From contig NZ_JANCPR020000008.1 of assembly GCF_028657195.3 (NCBI RefSeq), positions 186,001 to 250,000 of the forward strand: a stretch of DNA of 64,000 bases, in the 5' to 3' direction. Shown piece after piece: positions 39,686 to 51,133 of this stretch. Within the stretch, counting starts at the first letter, position 1; the number at the start of each line of letters is the position of its first letter. The notes under the pieces were generated by a model. That model was not told the DNA's origin, did not search any database, and saw only the letters and a list, made by a program, of their open reading frames with translations. Source of the DNA: Streptomyces iconiensis (GTDB taxonomy: Bacteria > Actinomycetota > Actinomycetes > Streptomycetales > Streptomycetaceae). The position numbers and the translations under genes are program-made.

Positions 39686-41428
39686 CTACCCGCACGTGCG
39701 CCCGCTGTTGACGCAGTCCACCGCCCTTCGCATCAGCGGCTCCGGCATGACGTTGATGAAGTCGCCGTGGTCAGTGACCGGCTTGTGCAACTGCTCGGGA
39801 AAGCTGTCGACCGCATAGGGCGTGTCCTCGGGCACCCCTTCGCCCCGCGGCACGTCGTACGTGATCCGCTGGCGCAGCTGCGGCACGGCGCGGAAGCCGT
39901 CGGGGCAGCTGCCGTCCTCGCGAGCGAAGGCGACGTGGTCACGGTGGTTTCCGCTGTCGGTGTTCGCGCCGTCCCAGCAGCTCTGGAAGTGGAAGGTGCG
40001 TACGACCTTGCTGCCCTCGGGACACAGCGGGTACTTGTCCTTGAGTTGCCGGTTCTCGAATCCCTCGCAGCTCCAGGAGGCGTTCGCGTTGGCGATGCCG
40101 TTGGTGAACGACTTGGCGTCGCCCGTGATGATGCGCAGGAAGCGCGGCATCTCGGCCACCTCGCTCACGGGGCTTCCTGCGAATGTGAGCGTGACCTCGT
40201 CGGGCTTGAGCACCGAGCCCACGTTCCCGTCGTCAGCTCCGCCCGGCTGGCCGCCGGACTGCTCTCCCTCCGGCGGCTGTTCACCTGGACGCTGTTCCTC
40301 CGGCTGCTGTTCACCTGGCTGTTCCTCGGGCCGCTGCCCCTTCGACAGCTGTGGGTCCGGCTGTTGTCCCTCCGGCTGCCCTTCGGTTCGCCCGTCTGTG
40401 TGGCCGCTCCGGTGGCCGGGGCCCGTTCCGCGTTTTTCGACCGCCGAGGTGCCCTCGCGTCCGTCCTCCCCGTCTCCGTTCCCCTCTCCCTCCCCCTCGT
40501 TCCCGTCCCTGCCCTGGTCCTCGTGGCCGTCGAGAGAGCGGAGCACCGGCCAGTAATATGTGGACAGATCGCCGTCGCGGCAGGTCGAGTCCGCCGCCGC
40601 GAGACTCTCGTTCGTGGAGAAGGCATTGGTGGAGAGGTTGCCTACATAGTCATGCGTGTGGTGGGCGCCGTTGCTGACACCGGGTGCGGCGATCACGTTG
40701 TCGGAGTTGTAGTGGCCCTCCCCGTTGCGCCCGCAGCGCGTGGTGAACGTTCCGGTGGAGGCGTCCTCGCCGGGCGCCGGCTCTTGGACATTGGGCTCGA
40801 CGGTCGTGATGTCCACGAAGTCCTCGGGCACCGGACCTTGTGGCCGCTGTACGGGCCCGGTGCCACTGCCACCCTTAGCGCGCGTACGGTCGTCCGGCAG
40901 CCCGGACTGTCCCTCGCCCTCGCGGACCGTACAGCTGCTCATACGGGCCAGGCGGTCGGGGCCGGCGGCGCCGGCCGCGGCGAGGCTGTCCGCGATCTCC
41001 CCGATGGTCGCGGCCCGCCGCTCACGCAACTCGCCGAGCACGGCGCCTTGTTGGCCGCCCGGGCCGTCCGGGCCGTCGGCACTCTGCGCTTCGCCCGAGG
41101 CAAGCCGCTCATATGCGCCCGCGACGAGGTGGTCGAGCCGGGCGAGTCCTGCGGCCACATCGTGGCGCGCTTCCCGAGGGACGTCGCCGAGCGCGAGGCC
41201 CACGTCGGGACAGTCGATGGTGCGTCCGGAAGCGGAAGCGGCGGCGGCAGTGCTGGGGGCCTTCCCGGGGGCGCGTTGCTCCTCGCCGGCAGTGGCGTTC
41301 ACCGCTACCACGGTCGCGCCGCCACCGCCGAGGATGAGCGCGGTGGCTAGCGCGGCGAGCGTACGGTTCGTGTGCGAGCGCCGGTGGGTGGGGCGGGTCG
41401 GGCGTGGGGGCCTTGGCCGGTCTCTCAT
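39686..41428 (-). CDS. Secreted DUF1996 protein with a long disordered insert
   Basis: Predicted 580 residues. An N-terminal signal segment (basic, then ALATALILGGGGATVVAVNATAG, about 24-46) indicates export. A helical region (70-170) and the DUF1996 domain follow: FTTRCGRN...HHTHDYVGN (about 233-265), WSCEGFEN, FHFQSCWDGAN, NHRDHVAF and DVPRGEGVPEDTPYAVD. DUF1996 is split by an insert of about 110 residues (about 305-415) rich in Gln, Glu, Gly and Pro (EEQPGEQQPEEQRPGEQPPE). Several Cys suggest disulphides. It begins 7 bases after the DUF4142 gene. Function unknown. The long opposite-strand frame here is a shadow. Confidence 0.88.
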   Translation of the reverse strand: MRDRPRPPRPTRPTHRRSHTNRTLAALATALILGGGGATVVAVNATAGEEQRAPGKAPSTAAAASASGRTIDCPDVGLALGDVPREARHDVAAGLARLDHLVAGAYERLASGEAQSADGPDGPGGQQGAVLGELRERRAATIGEIADSLAAAGAAGPDRLARMSSCTVREGEGQSGLPDDRTRAKGGSGTGPVQRPQGPVPEDFVDITTVEPNVQEPAPGEDASTGTFTTRCGRNGEGHYNSDNVIAAPGVSNGAHHTHDYVGNLSTNAFSTNESLAAADSTCRDGDLSTYYWPVLRSLDGHEDQGRDGNEGEGEGNGDGEDGREGTSAVEKRGTGPGHRSGHTDGRTEGQPEGQQPDPQLSKGQRPEEQPGEQQPEEQRPGEQPPEGEQSGGQPGGADDGNVGSVLKPDEVTLTFAGSPVSEVAEMPRFLRIITGDAKSFTNGIANANASWSCEGFENRQLKDKYPLCPEGSKVVRTFHFQSCWDGANTDSGNHRDHVAFAREDGSCPDGFRAVPQLRQRITYDVPRGEGVPEDTPYAVDSFPEQLHKPVTDHGDFINVMPEPLMRRAVDCVNSGRTCG

Positions 41429-41435
41429 GTGCGGA

Positions 41436-44119
<2,684 letters not shown>

Positions 44120-44130
44120 CCTCACGCGCT

Positions 44131-44166
44131 CCGGGCGCGGCTCCCCTCTGGGGGTGCCGCGCCCGG
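44131..44166 (+). terminator. Terminator after guaB1
   Basis: CCGGGCGCGGC (44131-44141) pairs with GCCGCGCCCGG (44156-44166). The stem continues through CCCC/GGGG after one mismatch, leaving a 3-4 base loop. It begins 11 bases after the stop. Downstream, CTCCTTCAGGC- and CCTCCAGG-type repeats (about 44205-44272) fill the spacer. Confidence 0.75.
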
Positions 44167-44350
44167 CCGCGTATGCGCTCCTTCCCGGCGCCCCCACGCC
44201 GCCCCTCCTTCAGGCATCCCCCTCCTTCAGGCGCCTCTTCCTCCAGGTGTCCGTTCCTCCAGGCGCCCCTTCCGGCGCCGTCCCCTCCACGCGCCCCCGG
44301 CCGCCCTCGTTCCCTTCCCTCTTCTGTGTCCCGTGTGCTGCGATGTCCGC

Positions 44351-45091
44351 ATGGGCACTTACGCGCACGGCGCGAACACGGGTACGGGCTCGGGGGAGAT
44401 CACGCCTGACGGCTGCGCCGTCGAGGTGTACGCGCGGCTTCCCGAGATGGGGGAGTCCGGGATCATCGCCTCCGCCGTCGCTGATCCTCAGGGGAGGACG
44501 CTGCTCGAACTCGGCTCAGGGGCAGGGCGGATGACCCGGCCCCTCACCCGGCGCGGCTTCCGCGTCACGGCCGTCGACGAGTCACAGGGCATGCTCGACC
44601 TGGTCGAGGGCGCCGAGACCGTGCGTTCCACCATCGAGGGGCTCGACCTCGGCCGGCGCTTCGACGTGGTCACGCTCACCTCGTTCCTCGTCAACACGGC
44701 GGACCCCGCGCAGCGCGAAGGACTTCTGGCCACCTGTGCACGGCATGTGGCCGACGACGGCTGCGTCGTCATCCAGCGCCAGCAGGACAGCAGGCACGAG
44801 GACGTGCGGCCGGGGCACGGCTGGTCGGGACAGGGGATGACCATCACGACGACGGAGGTCGAGGACGTCGGTGACGGTGTCACGCGCGCCCACGTCGAGT
44901 ACACGTACCAGGACCCGGAGGCCGGCGGGGGCGGCGGGCACGCTCCCAAGTCCGCCTGGAGCCAGACGTATTACACCCGCCTGCTGAAGGAGCCCGCGTT
45001 CGCGCAGGCCCTCCTCGACGCGGGCCTCGTCCTCGACCGCTGGCTCACCGACACCCACGACTGGGTACGCGCAGCCCCCGCACCGCACTAG
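44351..45091 (+). CDS. SAM-dependent class I methyltransferase
   Basis: A 246-residue Rossmann-fold methyltransferase. The SAM motif I is LLELGSGAGRMTRPL (about 50-64), motif II VTAVDESQGML, then FDVVTLTSFLVN and a motif III-like region DDGCVVIQRQ. ATG 44351 is chosen; no good ribosome site is visible. The substrate is unknown; it stands alone between guaB1 and the phytase-like gene. Confidence 0.87.
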   Translation: MGTYAHGANTGTGSGEITPDGCAVEVYARLPEMGESGIIASAVADPQGRTLLELGSGAGRMTRPLTRRGFRVTAVDESQGMLDLVEGAETVRSTIEGLDLGRRFDVVTLTSFLVNTADPAQREGLLATCARHVADDGCVVIQRQQDSRHEDVRPGHGWSGQGMTITTTEVEDVGDGVTRAHVEYTYQDPEAGGGGGHAPKSAWSQTYYTRLLKEPAFAQALLDAGLVLDRWLTDTHDWVRAAPAPH

Positions 45092-45343
45092 GTCCCCGCT
45101 CCCCGCCAGCCCCCGTTCCCCGCCAGTCCCCGCACTCCGCTAAGCCCCCGCGCTCGGCTGGGTCTCCTTCTGTTCGGGTCCTCGTACGAGTTGACTCCCG
45201 GACGGTTGCCCTCTCGTCATGAGCCGGTAACCGGGGTGCCTCCTGGGCCCCGTTCGTGGTCGTGATCATGCCATTGGGTGGCTGTGGCGAGGCGTGGTGC
45301 CGCCGTTGCCGCCCAACTCCCTTTGACCAGAAGGAGATGGATC
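45092..45343. other. Repeat-bearing spacer before the phytase-like gene
   Basis: No gene. Imperfect repeats of about 16-25 bases (CCCCGTTCCCCGCCAGTCCCCGC type) occupy about 45093-45165. The phytase-like gene has a strong AAGGAG site at 45331-45336. Confidence 0.5.
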
Positions 45344-46726
45344 GTGCGCACGTTCAGAAGGAGACGCTCAGGTGTGGTCGCGGTGGCTGCTTCCGTGGCC
45401 GTACTCGCGGGGATAGCGGCTGTGCCCATGGCGGGAGCGGCCGGGGCAACGGGAGCTGTCGGATCGGTCGGAGCTGCCGGACCGGTTGGATCGGTCGGAG
45501 CTGCCGGACCGGGCGACGGTGCCGGACTGCCCGTGGTCACGCCTCGTGCCGAGACCGCCGCGATGTTCGACGACGACGAGGGCGGTCACGCCAACGCCGA
45601 CGATCCGGCGATCTGGCGCAACGCCGCTGACCCGGACGCCAGCCTCGTTGTCGCCACGGCCAAGCAAGGCGGCCTGCGGGTCTACGACTTGGACGCCAAG
45701 GAGGTGCAGTCGATCGCCGCACCCGAGGCACCCGGCCCCGACGACGCGCCGGGCCGCTTCAACAACGTCGATCTCGTACACGGGATGAAGGTGGGCAGGG
45801 CCTCCGCCGATCTGGCCGTCACCAGCGACCGTGGCAGCGACAAGCTCCGTGTCTACCGCGTCGACGGCGACAGGCCCGAGGCCCCGCTCACCGATGTCAC
45901 GGCCCCTTCAGCGCCGTGGATCTTCTCCGGTTCGCAGGACGAGGTCAACGAGGAGAGCACCGCTTACGGCCTGGCCACCTTCACCGACGCCTCGACCGGT
46001 ACGGCGTACGCGCTGGTCAGCCAGAACGCGACCACCAGCGTGGCGCTGCTGGAGCTGACCCCGACCCGCGACGGCAAGGTCTCGTACAAGAAGGTCCGCA
46101 CCGTGGACCTGCCTGACACCTTCACGATGCCCGACGGCACCGGCTGGTCCCCCTGCGGAGATCCCGGTGAGGGACCGCAGGTCGAGGGCATGGCGGTCGA
46201 TCCGGAGACGGGCACGCTCTTCGCGGGCCAGGAGGATGTCGGCGTCTGGCGCATGCCGGCGGACCTTAAGGGCAAGCCGGTGCTCCAGGACAAGGTCCGC
46301 GAGTACGGCGTTCCCGCCACGTACGACGAACCGTCCGACGAGTGTGTGCCGGGCGAGGACCCCGGTTTCGGCGGTGACCATGTGTCCGCCGACGTGGAGG
46401 GCCTGACGCTGCTGCGGCAGGACGGAGGGGACGGCTATCTGCTCGCCTCCAGCCAGGGCGACAACGGTTTCGTCGCGTTCGACCGCGAGGCATCCGACGA
46501 CTACGAGCACGAGGGCGGCTTCCGGGTGGGCGCCGCCTCCGGGACGCTGGACGGTTCCGAGGAGTGCGACGGCGCCGATGTGCTCGCCGAGCCGCTGGGC
46601 GCCAAGTACCCGAACGGCCTGCTGGTCGTCCAGGACGGCCACATGACTCCGGAGGACGGCGAACGTGAGGCCACCGGCTTCAAGTTCGTCGACCTCACCA
46701 ACGTCCTGGACGCCCTGGACGACTGA
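45344..46726 (+). CDS. Secreted beta-propeller phytase-like protein
   Basis: A 460-residue exported protein. The N-terminal signal (VRTFRRRRSGVVAVAASVAVLAGIAAVPMAGAA, about 1-33, shown in parts) precedes a Gly/Ala/Val repeat linker (about 37-63) encoded by a 27-bp direct repeat. The BPP-type six-bladed propeller has DDPAIWRNAADPDASLVVAT, NNVDLVHGMKVG, SDRGSDKLRVYRVDG, GPQVEGMAVDPETGTLFAGQ, DVEGLTLL and LASSQGDNGFVAFDRE, all typical of calcium-dependent phytases. GTG 45344 behind AAGGAG is chosen. It would release phosphate from inositol phosphates outside the cell. Confidence 0.9.
   Translation: MRTFRRRRSGVVAVAASVAVLAGIAAVPMAGAAGATGAVGSVGAAGPVGSVGAAGPGDGAGLPVVTPRAETAAMFDDDEGGHANADDPAIWRNAADPDASLVVATAKQGGLRVYDLDAKEVQSIAAPEAPGPDDAPGRFNNVDLVHGMKVGRASADLAVTSDRGSDKLRVYRVDGDRPEAPLTDVTAPSAPWIFSGSQDEVNEESTAYGLATFTDASTGTAYALVSQNATTSVALLELTPTRDGKVSYKKVRTVDLPDTFTMPDGTGWSPCGDPGEGPQVEGMAVDPETGTLFAGQEDVGVWRMPADLKGKPVLQDKVREYGVPATYDEPSDECVPGEDPGFGGDHVSADVEGLTLLRQDGGDGYLLASSQGDNGFVAFDREASDDYEHEGGFRVGAASGTLDGSEECDGADVLAEPLGAKYPNGLLVVQDGHMTPEDGEREATGFKFVDLTNVLDALDD
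45461..45512. repeat. 27-bp direct repeat in the phytase-like signal linker
   Basis: A 25-base identical block beginning GGATCGGTCGGAGCTGCCGG occurs at 45461-45485 and 45488-45512, period 27. It encodes GSVGAAGPV-type units directly after the signal peptide and keeps frame. Confidence 0.85.
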
Positions 46727-46760
46727 CCCCTCCGACCGAGAGGACCGCCCCGCCGGCCGC

Positions 46761-47759
46761 CTACGCCGCAGCCGTCCCCACGAGTGCGCCCAGCGCGCGG
46801 GCCACCGCCGTCGCCATCAGCGCGTGGCCCGTGTCGTCCGGGTGCAGGCCGTCCGGGAGGTGCTCAGGGCCGAGCAGCGGGGCGCCGGGCAGCAGCGCGA
46901 GATGCGTGTCGCCCGCCGCGATCCGGTCGCCGACCGCGCTCTCCACGGCGGTACGCAGATCGCCGAGCGTGGCACCCAGAGCGTTCGGGGTCTCCTCGGC
47001 CCCGGGCCGCGGCACGGGGGAGACGACGAGCAGCGGCGTCCGCGGATGTCCGCACCGTACGAGGGCCAGGAAGGCGCGCGTCACCTCGTACAGCAGCGGG
47101 GCCGAATGGGCCACGCCCGTCCAGCAGTTGGTGCCGAAAGCCAACGTGACCGCGACGCACTCAAGGCGGGCGAGCTGTTCCGCCATCGCCAGCTCACCGC
47201 GTCCCGCGCCCGCGTAGCCGAGGTTGACCGGATCGAGGCCGAGCGCACGCCCCGCGACGGCGGGCCAGGCCAGCGCGGGGCGCGAGGCGGTCCAGCCCTC
47301 CGTGATGGAATCCCCGTACACCAGCCAGCGGGGCAGCGATGGTGCGGGCCTGGCACCCCGCACGCCCAGCAGGACGGGACCGTACCCCTCCGGCGGGTAC
47401 AGCTCGCCCGCACCGCCGGGCCACTCCACCCGTATCGTGCGCTCGCCCTCCTCCGGCACCTCGGGTACCTCGCACACGGGGTCGCCGTCAGGACGCAGCG
47501 CCTGCCACCCGCGGGTGCCCGTGAGCAGTGCGTCCACCGTGCCGTGCGCCTCCGCGCGGTACCGCACCTCGAACGGTCCTTCCGCCTCGAACCCCAGCCG
47601 CACCCCGACAGGCATCCGCGCGCGCTCCCATGTGTCCAGCGGTAGCCGCGTGCCGTCCGCCGGATCGGCGCGCACACAGCGGTCTCCGTCGCGCCAGCCC
47701 ACGCCGCGCAGAAACGGTCCCGCGCCCTGCCACCCGCCCCGCACATCCACCCTGCTCAC
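46761..47759 (-). CDS. SGNH/GDSL-family hydrolase
   Basis: A 332-residue esterase/lipase-like protein. A beta-rich N-terminal domain (about 1-140) precedes the SGNH domain: YGDSITEGW with Ser151, GYAGAGRGEL (block II Gly), FGTNCW (block III Asn) and DGLHPDDTGH (block V Asp/His, about 306-315). No signal peptide, so probably cytoplasmic. GTG 47759 is chosen. Its start is 30 bases from the divergent Lrp gene, so the promoters are shared. Confidence 0.9.
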   Translation of the reverse strand: MSRVDVRGGWQGAGPFLRGVGWRDGDRCVRADPADGTRLPLDTWERARMPVGVRLGFEAEGPFEVRYRAEAHGTVDALLTGTRGWQALRPDGDPVCEVPEVPEEGERTIRVEWPGGAGELYPPEGYGPVLLGVRGARPAPSLPRWLVYGDSITEGWTASRPALAWPAVAGRALGLDPVNLGYAGAGRGELAMAEQLARLECVAVTLAFGTNCWTGVAHSAPLLYEVTRAFLALVRCGHPRTPLLVVSPVPRPGAEETPNALGATLGDLRTAVESAVGDRIAAGDTHLALLPGAPLLGPEHLPDGLHPDDTGHALMATAVARALGALVGTAAA

Positions 47760-47789
47760 CCTTCCTCATGGCCGTGTTCTACTGCTGCC

Positions 47790-48245
47790 GTGCCACTGAA
47801 CGCTCTCGACGAACGCATCGTCCACGCCCTCGCAGCAGACGCCCGCCGTACCTACGCCGACATCGGAGCGGAGGTCGGCCTCTCCGCACCCGCCGTCAAA
47901 CGGCGCGTCGACCGGCTGCGGGCCGACGGTGCGATCACGGGGTTCACCGTGCGCGTCGATCCGGCGGCGCTCGGCTGGCGGACCGAGGGGTTCATCGAGA
48001 TGTACTGCAGGTCCAGGACCTCGCCGGAGGACATCCACAAGGCGCTCTCCCACTACGCGGAGGTGGCCGCGGCCTCGACGGTCACAGGGGAGGCCGACGC
48101 GCTGGTCCAGATCTTCGCCTCGGACATGCGGCACTTCGAGCGGGTGCTGGAACGGATCGCCGGTGAGCCCTTCGTCGAACGGACGAAGTCCGTCCTCGTC
48201 CTCTCCCCGCTGCTCCGCCGCTATACGGCGGGACCACCGCTGTGA
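47790..48245 (+). CDS. Lrp/AsnC-family transcriptional regulator
   Basis: A 151-residue regulator. The N-terminal HTH (LDERIVHALAADARRTYADI, VGLSAPAVKRRVDRLRADGAI) precedes the RAM ligand domain (about 65-145; ASTVTGEADALVQIFA). Lrp-type proteins sense amino acids. The next genes are davA and davB for lysine breakdown, so lysine is the natural candidate ligand (inference). Start GTG 47790. Confidence 0.92.
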   Translation: MPLNALDERIVHALAADARRTYADIGAEVGLSAPAVKRRVDRLRADGAITGFTVRVDPAALGWRTEGFIEMYCRSRTSPEDIHKALSHYAEVAAASTVTGEADALVQIFASDMRHFERVLERIAGEPFVERTKSVLVLSPLLRRYTAGPPL

Positions 48246-48400
48246 GGAAGCGACGGTGAGGAAGCGACCGTGAGGAAGCGCCGGGGTCCCGCAGAGGCAC
48301 GACGGCACGACGGCGTTCCGGCAGAGGCACGACGACGTTCCGTGGGGCGGCGCTCCGGGGGACGACGCTCCGGGGGACACCGACGCCGCTGCGTGCACAG
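48242..48400. repeat. Short direct repeats between the Lrp gene and davA
   Basis: GTGAGGAAGCGAC(G/C) or close copies occur three times in 48242-48282, then GCAGAGGCACGACG(G/A) twice and CGCTCCGGGGGACGACG(A)C twice, to about 48385. They begin at the Lrp stop codon. Confidence 0.7.
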
Positions 48401-48469
48401 GCGCAACAGATCGCCGCGCGCGTCGGCATCCGCGCAACAGACAGGGCACCGGTGCGCAAGAGGCACGGC

Positions 48470-48499
48470 TTGTGAGCGGTGCGAGGGGGACCGTAGCGT
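48470..48499 (+). promoter_or_regulatory. Promoter of davA, probably leaderless
   Basis: TTGTGA (48470-48475) and TAGCGT (48494-48499) are separated by 18 bases. The -10 ends 7 bases before GTG 48507 and no ribosome site intervenes. Confidence 0.5.
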
Positions 48500-48506
48500 C
48501 GAACGT

Positions 48507-49274
48507 GTGCGTATCGCTCTTCTCCAGGAATCGACACCGGGCCCAGAGGCCCTGAACAGCGCGGCTCGCAGCGCGGCGGAACAAGGTGCGAAGCTGCTCG
48601 TGACGCCTGAGCTGTCGCTGACGGGATACGCCCTCGGTGACGAGACCGGGGAACGGGCCGAGCCCGCCGACGGTCCTGGCGCTGCGGCGGTGGCGGGGAT
48701 CGCCGCGGCGCACGGGATCGCCGTTGTCTACGGCTACCCGGAGCGCGGCGAGGACGGCGCTGTGTACAACGCGGCCCAGCTCGTCGCGGCCGACGGCTCC
48801 CGCGCGGCCAACTACCGCAAGACGCACCTGTACGGCCCGTACGAGGCGAAGTACTTCACTCCGGGGGACCGGCTCACGGTGCAGGCGGACCTCGACGGGC
48901 TCCGGATCGGGCTGCTGATCTGCTACGACGTGGAGTTCCCCGAGGTAGTGCGCGCGCACGCGCTCGCCGGAACGGAGCTGCTGGCGGTGCCGACGGCCCT
49001 GATGCGCCCGTACGAGACGGTCGCCCACACCCTCGTCCCGGCACGCGCCTTCGAGAGCCAGCTGTACGTGGCGTACGCGAACCGCACGGGCCGTGAGGGC
49101 GATTTCGACTTCGCGGGGCTGAGCTGTCTGGCCTCGCCCGACGGCGCCGTGGCCGCGCGCGCGGGTACAGGCCCCGAGCTGCTGTTCGCCGAGGTCGACC
49201 CGGCGCTGCCGCACGCCTCGCGCGTGCTGAACCCGTATCTCGCCGACCGGCGCCCGGAGCTGTACGGGGCCTGA
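48507..49274 (+). CDS. davA: 5-aminopentanamidase (delta-aminovaleramidase), nitrilase superfamily
   Basis: A 255-residue carbon-nitrogen hydrolase that converts 5-aminovaleramide to 5-aminovalerate. The catalytic triad is visible: E35 in TPELSLTGY, K105 in NYRKTHLYG and C139 in LLICYDVEFPE. Segments such as VVYGYPERGEDGAVYN and LICYDVEFPE match Pseudomonas DavA as I recall it. The substrate call rests on the adjacent lysine monooxygenase gene. GTG 48507 is chosen over the long upstream open frame by homology (RIALLQES). Confidence 0.88.
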   Translation: MRIALLQESTPGPEALNSAARSAAEQGAKLLVTPELSLTGYALGDETGERAEPADGPGAAAVAGIAAAHGIAVVYGYPERGEDGAVYNAAQLVAADGSRAANYRKTHLYGPYEAKYFTPGDRLTVQADLDGLRIGLLICYDVEFPEVVRAHALAGTELLAVPTALMRPYETVAHTLVPARAFESQLYVAYANRTGREGDFDFAGLSCLASPDGAVAARAGTGPELLFAEVDPALPHASRVLNPYLADRRPELYGA

Positions 49275-49416
49275 GCGCGCCGCATCCTGAGAGGGGCGGC
49301 CTGAGAGCCCGCGAGCCCTCTCCCCGGGGCTCACCCCCTCCTGACGCCCTTGCCTGACGCCTGATGCCTGACGCCGACGCCCTTCACCGCCCGATTCCGC
49401 GAGGAGCAGTGCCCGT

Positions 49417-51114
49417 ATGACGTCCACCGTGCCCACCGCCGTTCACGACGAGCGCCCCGACCCGCGCCCGCTGACCATGTTCGGTCCCGACTTCCCCTTC
49501 GCGTACGACGACTACCTCGCGCACCCGGCCGGGCTCGGCGCCGTTCCGGCGACGGAGCACGGAACGGAGGTCGCCGTGATCGGCGGCGGTCTGTCCGGGC
49601 TGGTGACGGCGTACGAGCTGATGAGGATGGGGCTCAGGCCCGTTCTCTACGAGGCCGACCAGCTCGGCGGCAGGCTGCGCACCGAGACCTTCGACGGCGG
49701 CGACCCCTCGCTGCGCGCCGAGATGGGCGCGATGCGCTTCCCGCCGTCCTCAACGGCGCTCCGGCACTACATCGACCTGGCGGAACTGGAGACCCATCCG
49801 TTCCCCAACCCCCTTTCCCCCGACACCCCTTCGACCGTCGTTGACCTCAAGGGCGAGACGCACTACGCCCGTACGCTGGAGGACCTGCCGCCCGTCTACC
49901 ACCGGGTGATGGAGGCGTGGAACGCCTGCCTTGAGGAGGGCGCCGACTTCTCCGCGATGCAGGACGCGATACGCGAGCGTGATGTGCCGCGCATCAGGGA
50001 GATCTGGTCGCGGCTGGTGGAGAAGCTCGACAACCAGACCTTCTACGGGTTCCTGTGCGACTCCCCGGCCTTCGCCTCCTTCCGGCACCGCGAGATCTTC
50101 GGGCAGGTCGGCTTCGGCACGGGCGGCTGGGACACGGACTTCCCCAACTCGATCCTGGAGATACTGCGCGTCGTCTACACGGGCGCCGACGACGAACACC
50201 GCGGCATCACGGGCGGCAGCCAGCAGCTGCCGCTGCGGCTGTGGGAGCACGAGCCCGGCAAGCTGGTGCACTGGCCGCAGGGCACCAGCCTCAAGTCGCT
50301 GCACGGGGGCGGCAGGCACCGTCCCGCGGTGACCCGGCTGCACCGTACGGCGGGCAACCGCGTGACCGTCACGGACGCGGACGGCGACATCCGTACGTAC
50401 CGCGCGGCCGTGTTCACCGCGCAGTCGTGGATGCTGCTGTCCCGTATCGACTGCGACGACGCGCTGCTGCCCATCGACCACTGGACGGCCGTCGAGCGCA
50501 CGCACTACATGGAGTCCTCGAAGCTGTTCGTGCCGGTGGACCGGCCGTTCTGGCTGGACACCGACCCGCGTACGGGGCGGGACACGATGAGCATGACGCT
50601 CACCGACCGGATGACGCGCGGCACCTATCTGCTGGACAACGGGCCCGATGAGCCGGCTGTCATCTGCCTCTCGTACACGTGGTGCGACGACAGTTCGAAG
50701 TGGCTGCCGCTGGACGCGCGGGAGCGGATGGAGGTGATGCTCAAGTCGCTCGGCGAGATCTACCCCGGTGTCGACATCCGGGGGCACATCACCGGCAATC
50801 CGCTCACCGTCTCGTGGGAGGACGAGCCGTACTTCATGGGCGCCTTCAAGGCGAACCTGCCGGGCCACTACCGCTACCAGCGGCGGCTGTTCACGCACTT
50901 CATGCAGGACACGCTGCCCGCGGACCGGCGCGGGCTCTTCCTCGCCGGTGACGACATCTCCTGGACGGCCGGCTGGGCCGAGGGCGCGGTCCAGACCGCG
51001 CTGAACGCCGTATGGGGCGTCATGCACCATCTCGGCGGCGCCACCGACCCCGTCAATCCGGGGCCGGGTGACGCCTTCGGCGAGATCGCCCCCGTACCGC
51101 TGCCCGAGGACTGA
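49417..51114 (+). CDS. davB: L-lysine 2-monooxygenase (flavin amine oxidase family)
   Basis: A 565-residue flavoprotein that oxidatively decarboxylates L-lysine to 5-aminovaleramide. The N-terminus MFGPDFPFAYDDYLAHPAGL (21-40), FAD motif VAVIGGGLSGLVTAYEL (53-69), GQVGFGTGGWDTDFPNS and the C-terminal FAD motif LFLAGDDISWTAGWAEGAVQ closely match Pseudomonas putida DavB from memory. Tryptophan 2-monooxygenase is the alternative, but the shared N-terminus and the neighbouring davA favour lysine. ATG 49417 has GAGGAG upstream. It lies 142 bases after davA. Confidence 0.9.
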   Translation: MTSTVPTAVHDERPDPRPLTMFGPDFPFAYDDYLAHPAGLGAVPATEHGTEVAVIGGGLSGLVTAYELMRMGLRPVLYEADQLGGRLRTETFDGGDPSLRAEMGAMRFPPSSTALRHYIDLAELETHPFPNPLSPDTPSTVVDLKGETHYARTLEDLPPVYHRVMEAWNACLEEGADFSAMQDAIRERDVPRIREIWSRLVEKLDNQTFYGFLCDSPAFASFRHREIFGQVGFGTGGWDTDFPNSILEILRVVYTGADDEHRGITGGSQQLPLRLWEHEPGKLVHWPQGTSLKSLHGGGRHRPAVTRLHRTAGNRVTVTDADGDIRTYRAAVFTAQSWMLLSRIDCDDALLPIDHWTAVERTHYMESSKLFVPVDRPFWLDTDPRTGRDTMSMTLTDRMTRGTYLLDNGPDEPAVICLSYTWCDDSSKWLPLDARERMEVMLKSLGEIYPGVDIRGHITGNPLTVSWEDEPYFMGAFKANLPGHYRYQRRLFTHFMQDTLPADRRGLFLAGDDISWTAGWAEGAVQTALNAVWGVMHHLGGATDPVNPGPGDAFGEIAPVPLPED

Positions 51115-51133
51115 CCGCCCCCGTACGGCTACG

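Noticed and set aside
39434..41350. Long plus-strand open frame of 638 codons opposite the DUF1996 gene
   Set aside because: The minus-strand protein has a signal segment and clear DUF1996 motifs; the plus frame is low-complexity with no domain and no ribosome site. Long antisense frames are expected at this GC content.
49417..51114. Tryptophan 2-monooxygenase and auxin (IAM) pathway
   Set aside because: The flavoprotein N-terminus and the nitrilase partner fit lysine monooxygenase/aminovaleramidase better than IaaM/IaaH (IaaH is an amidase-signature enzyme, not a nitrilase).
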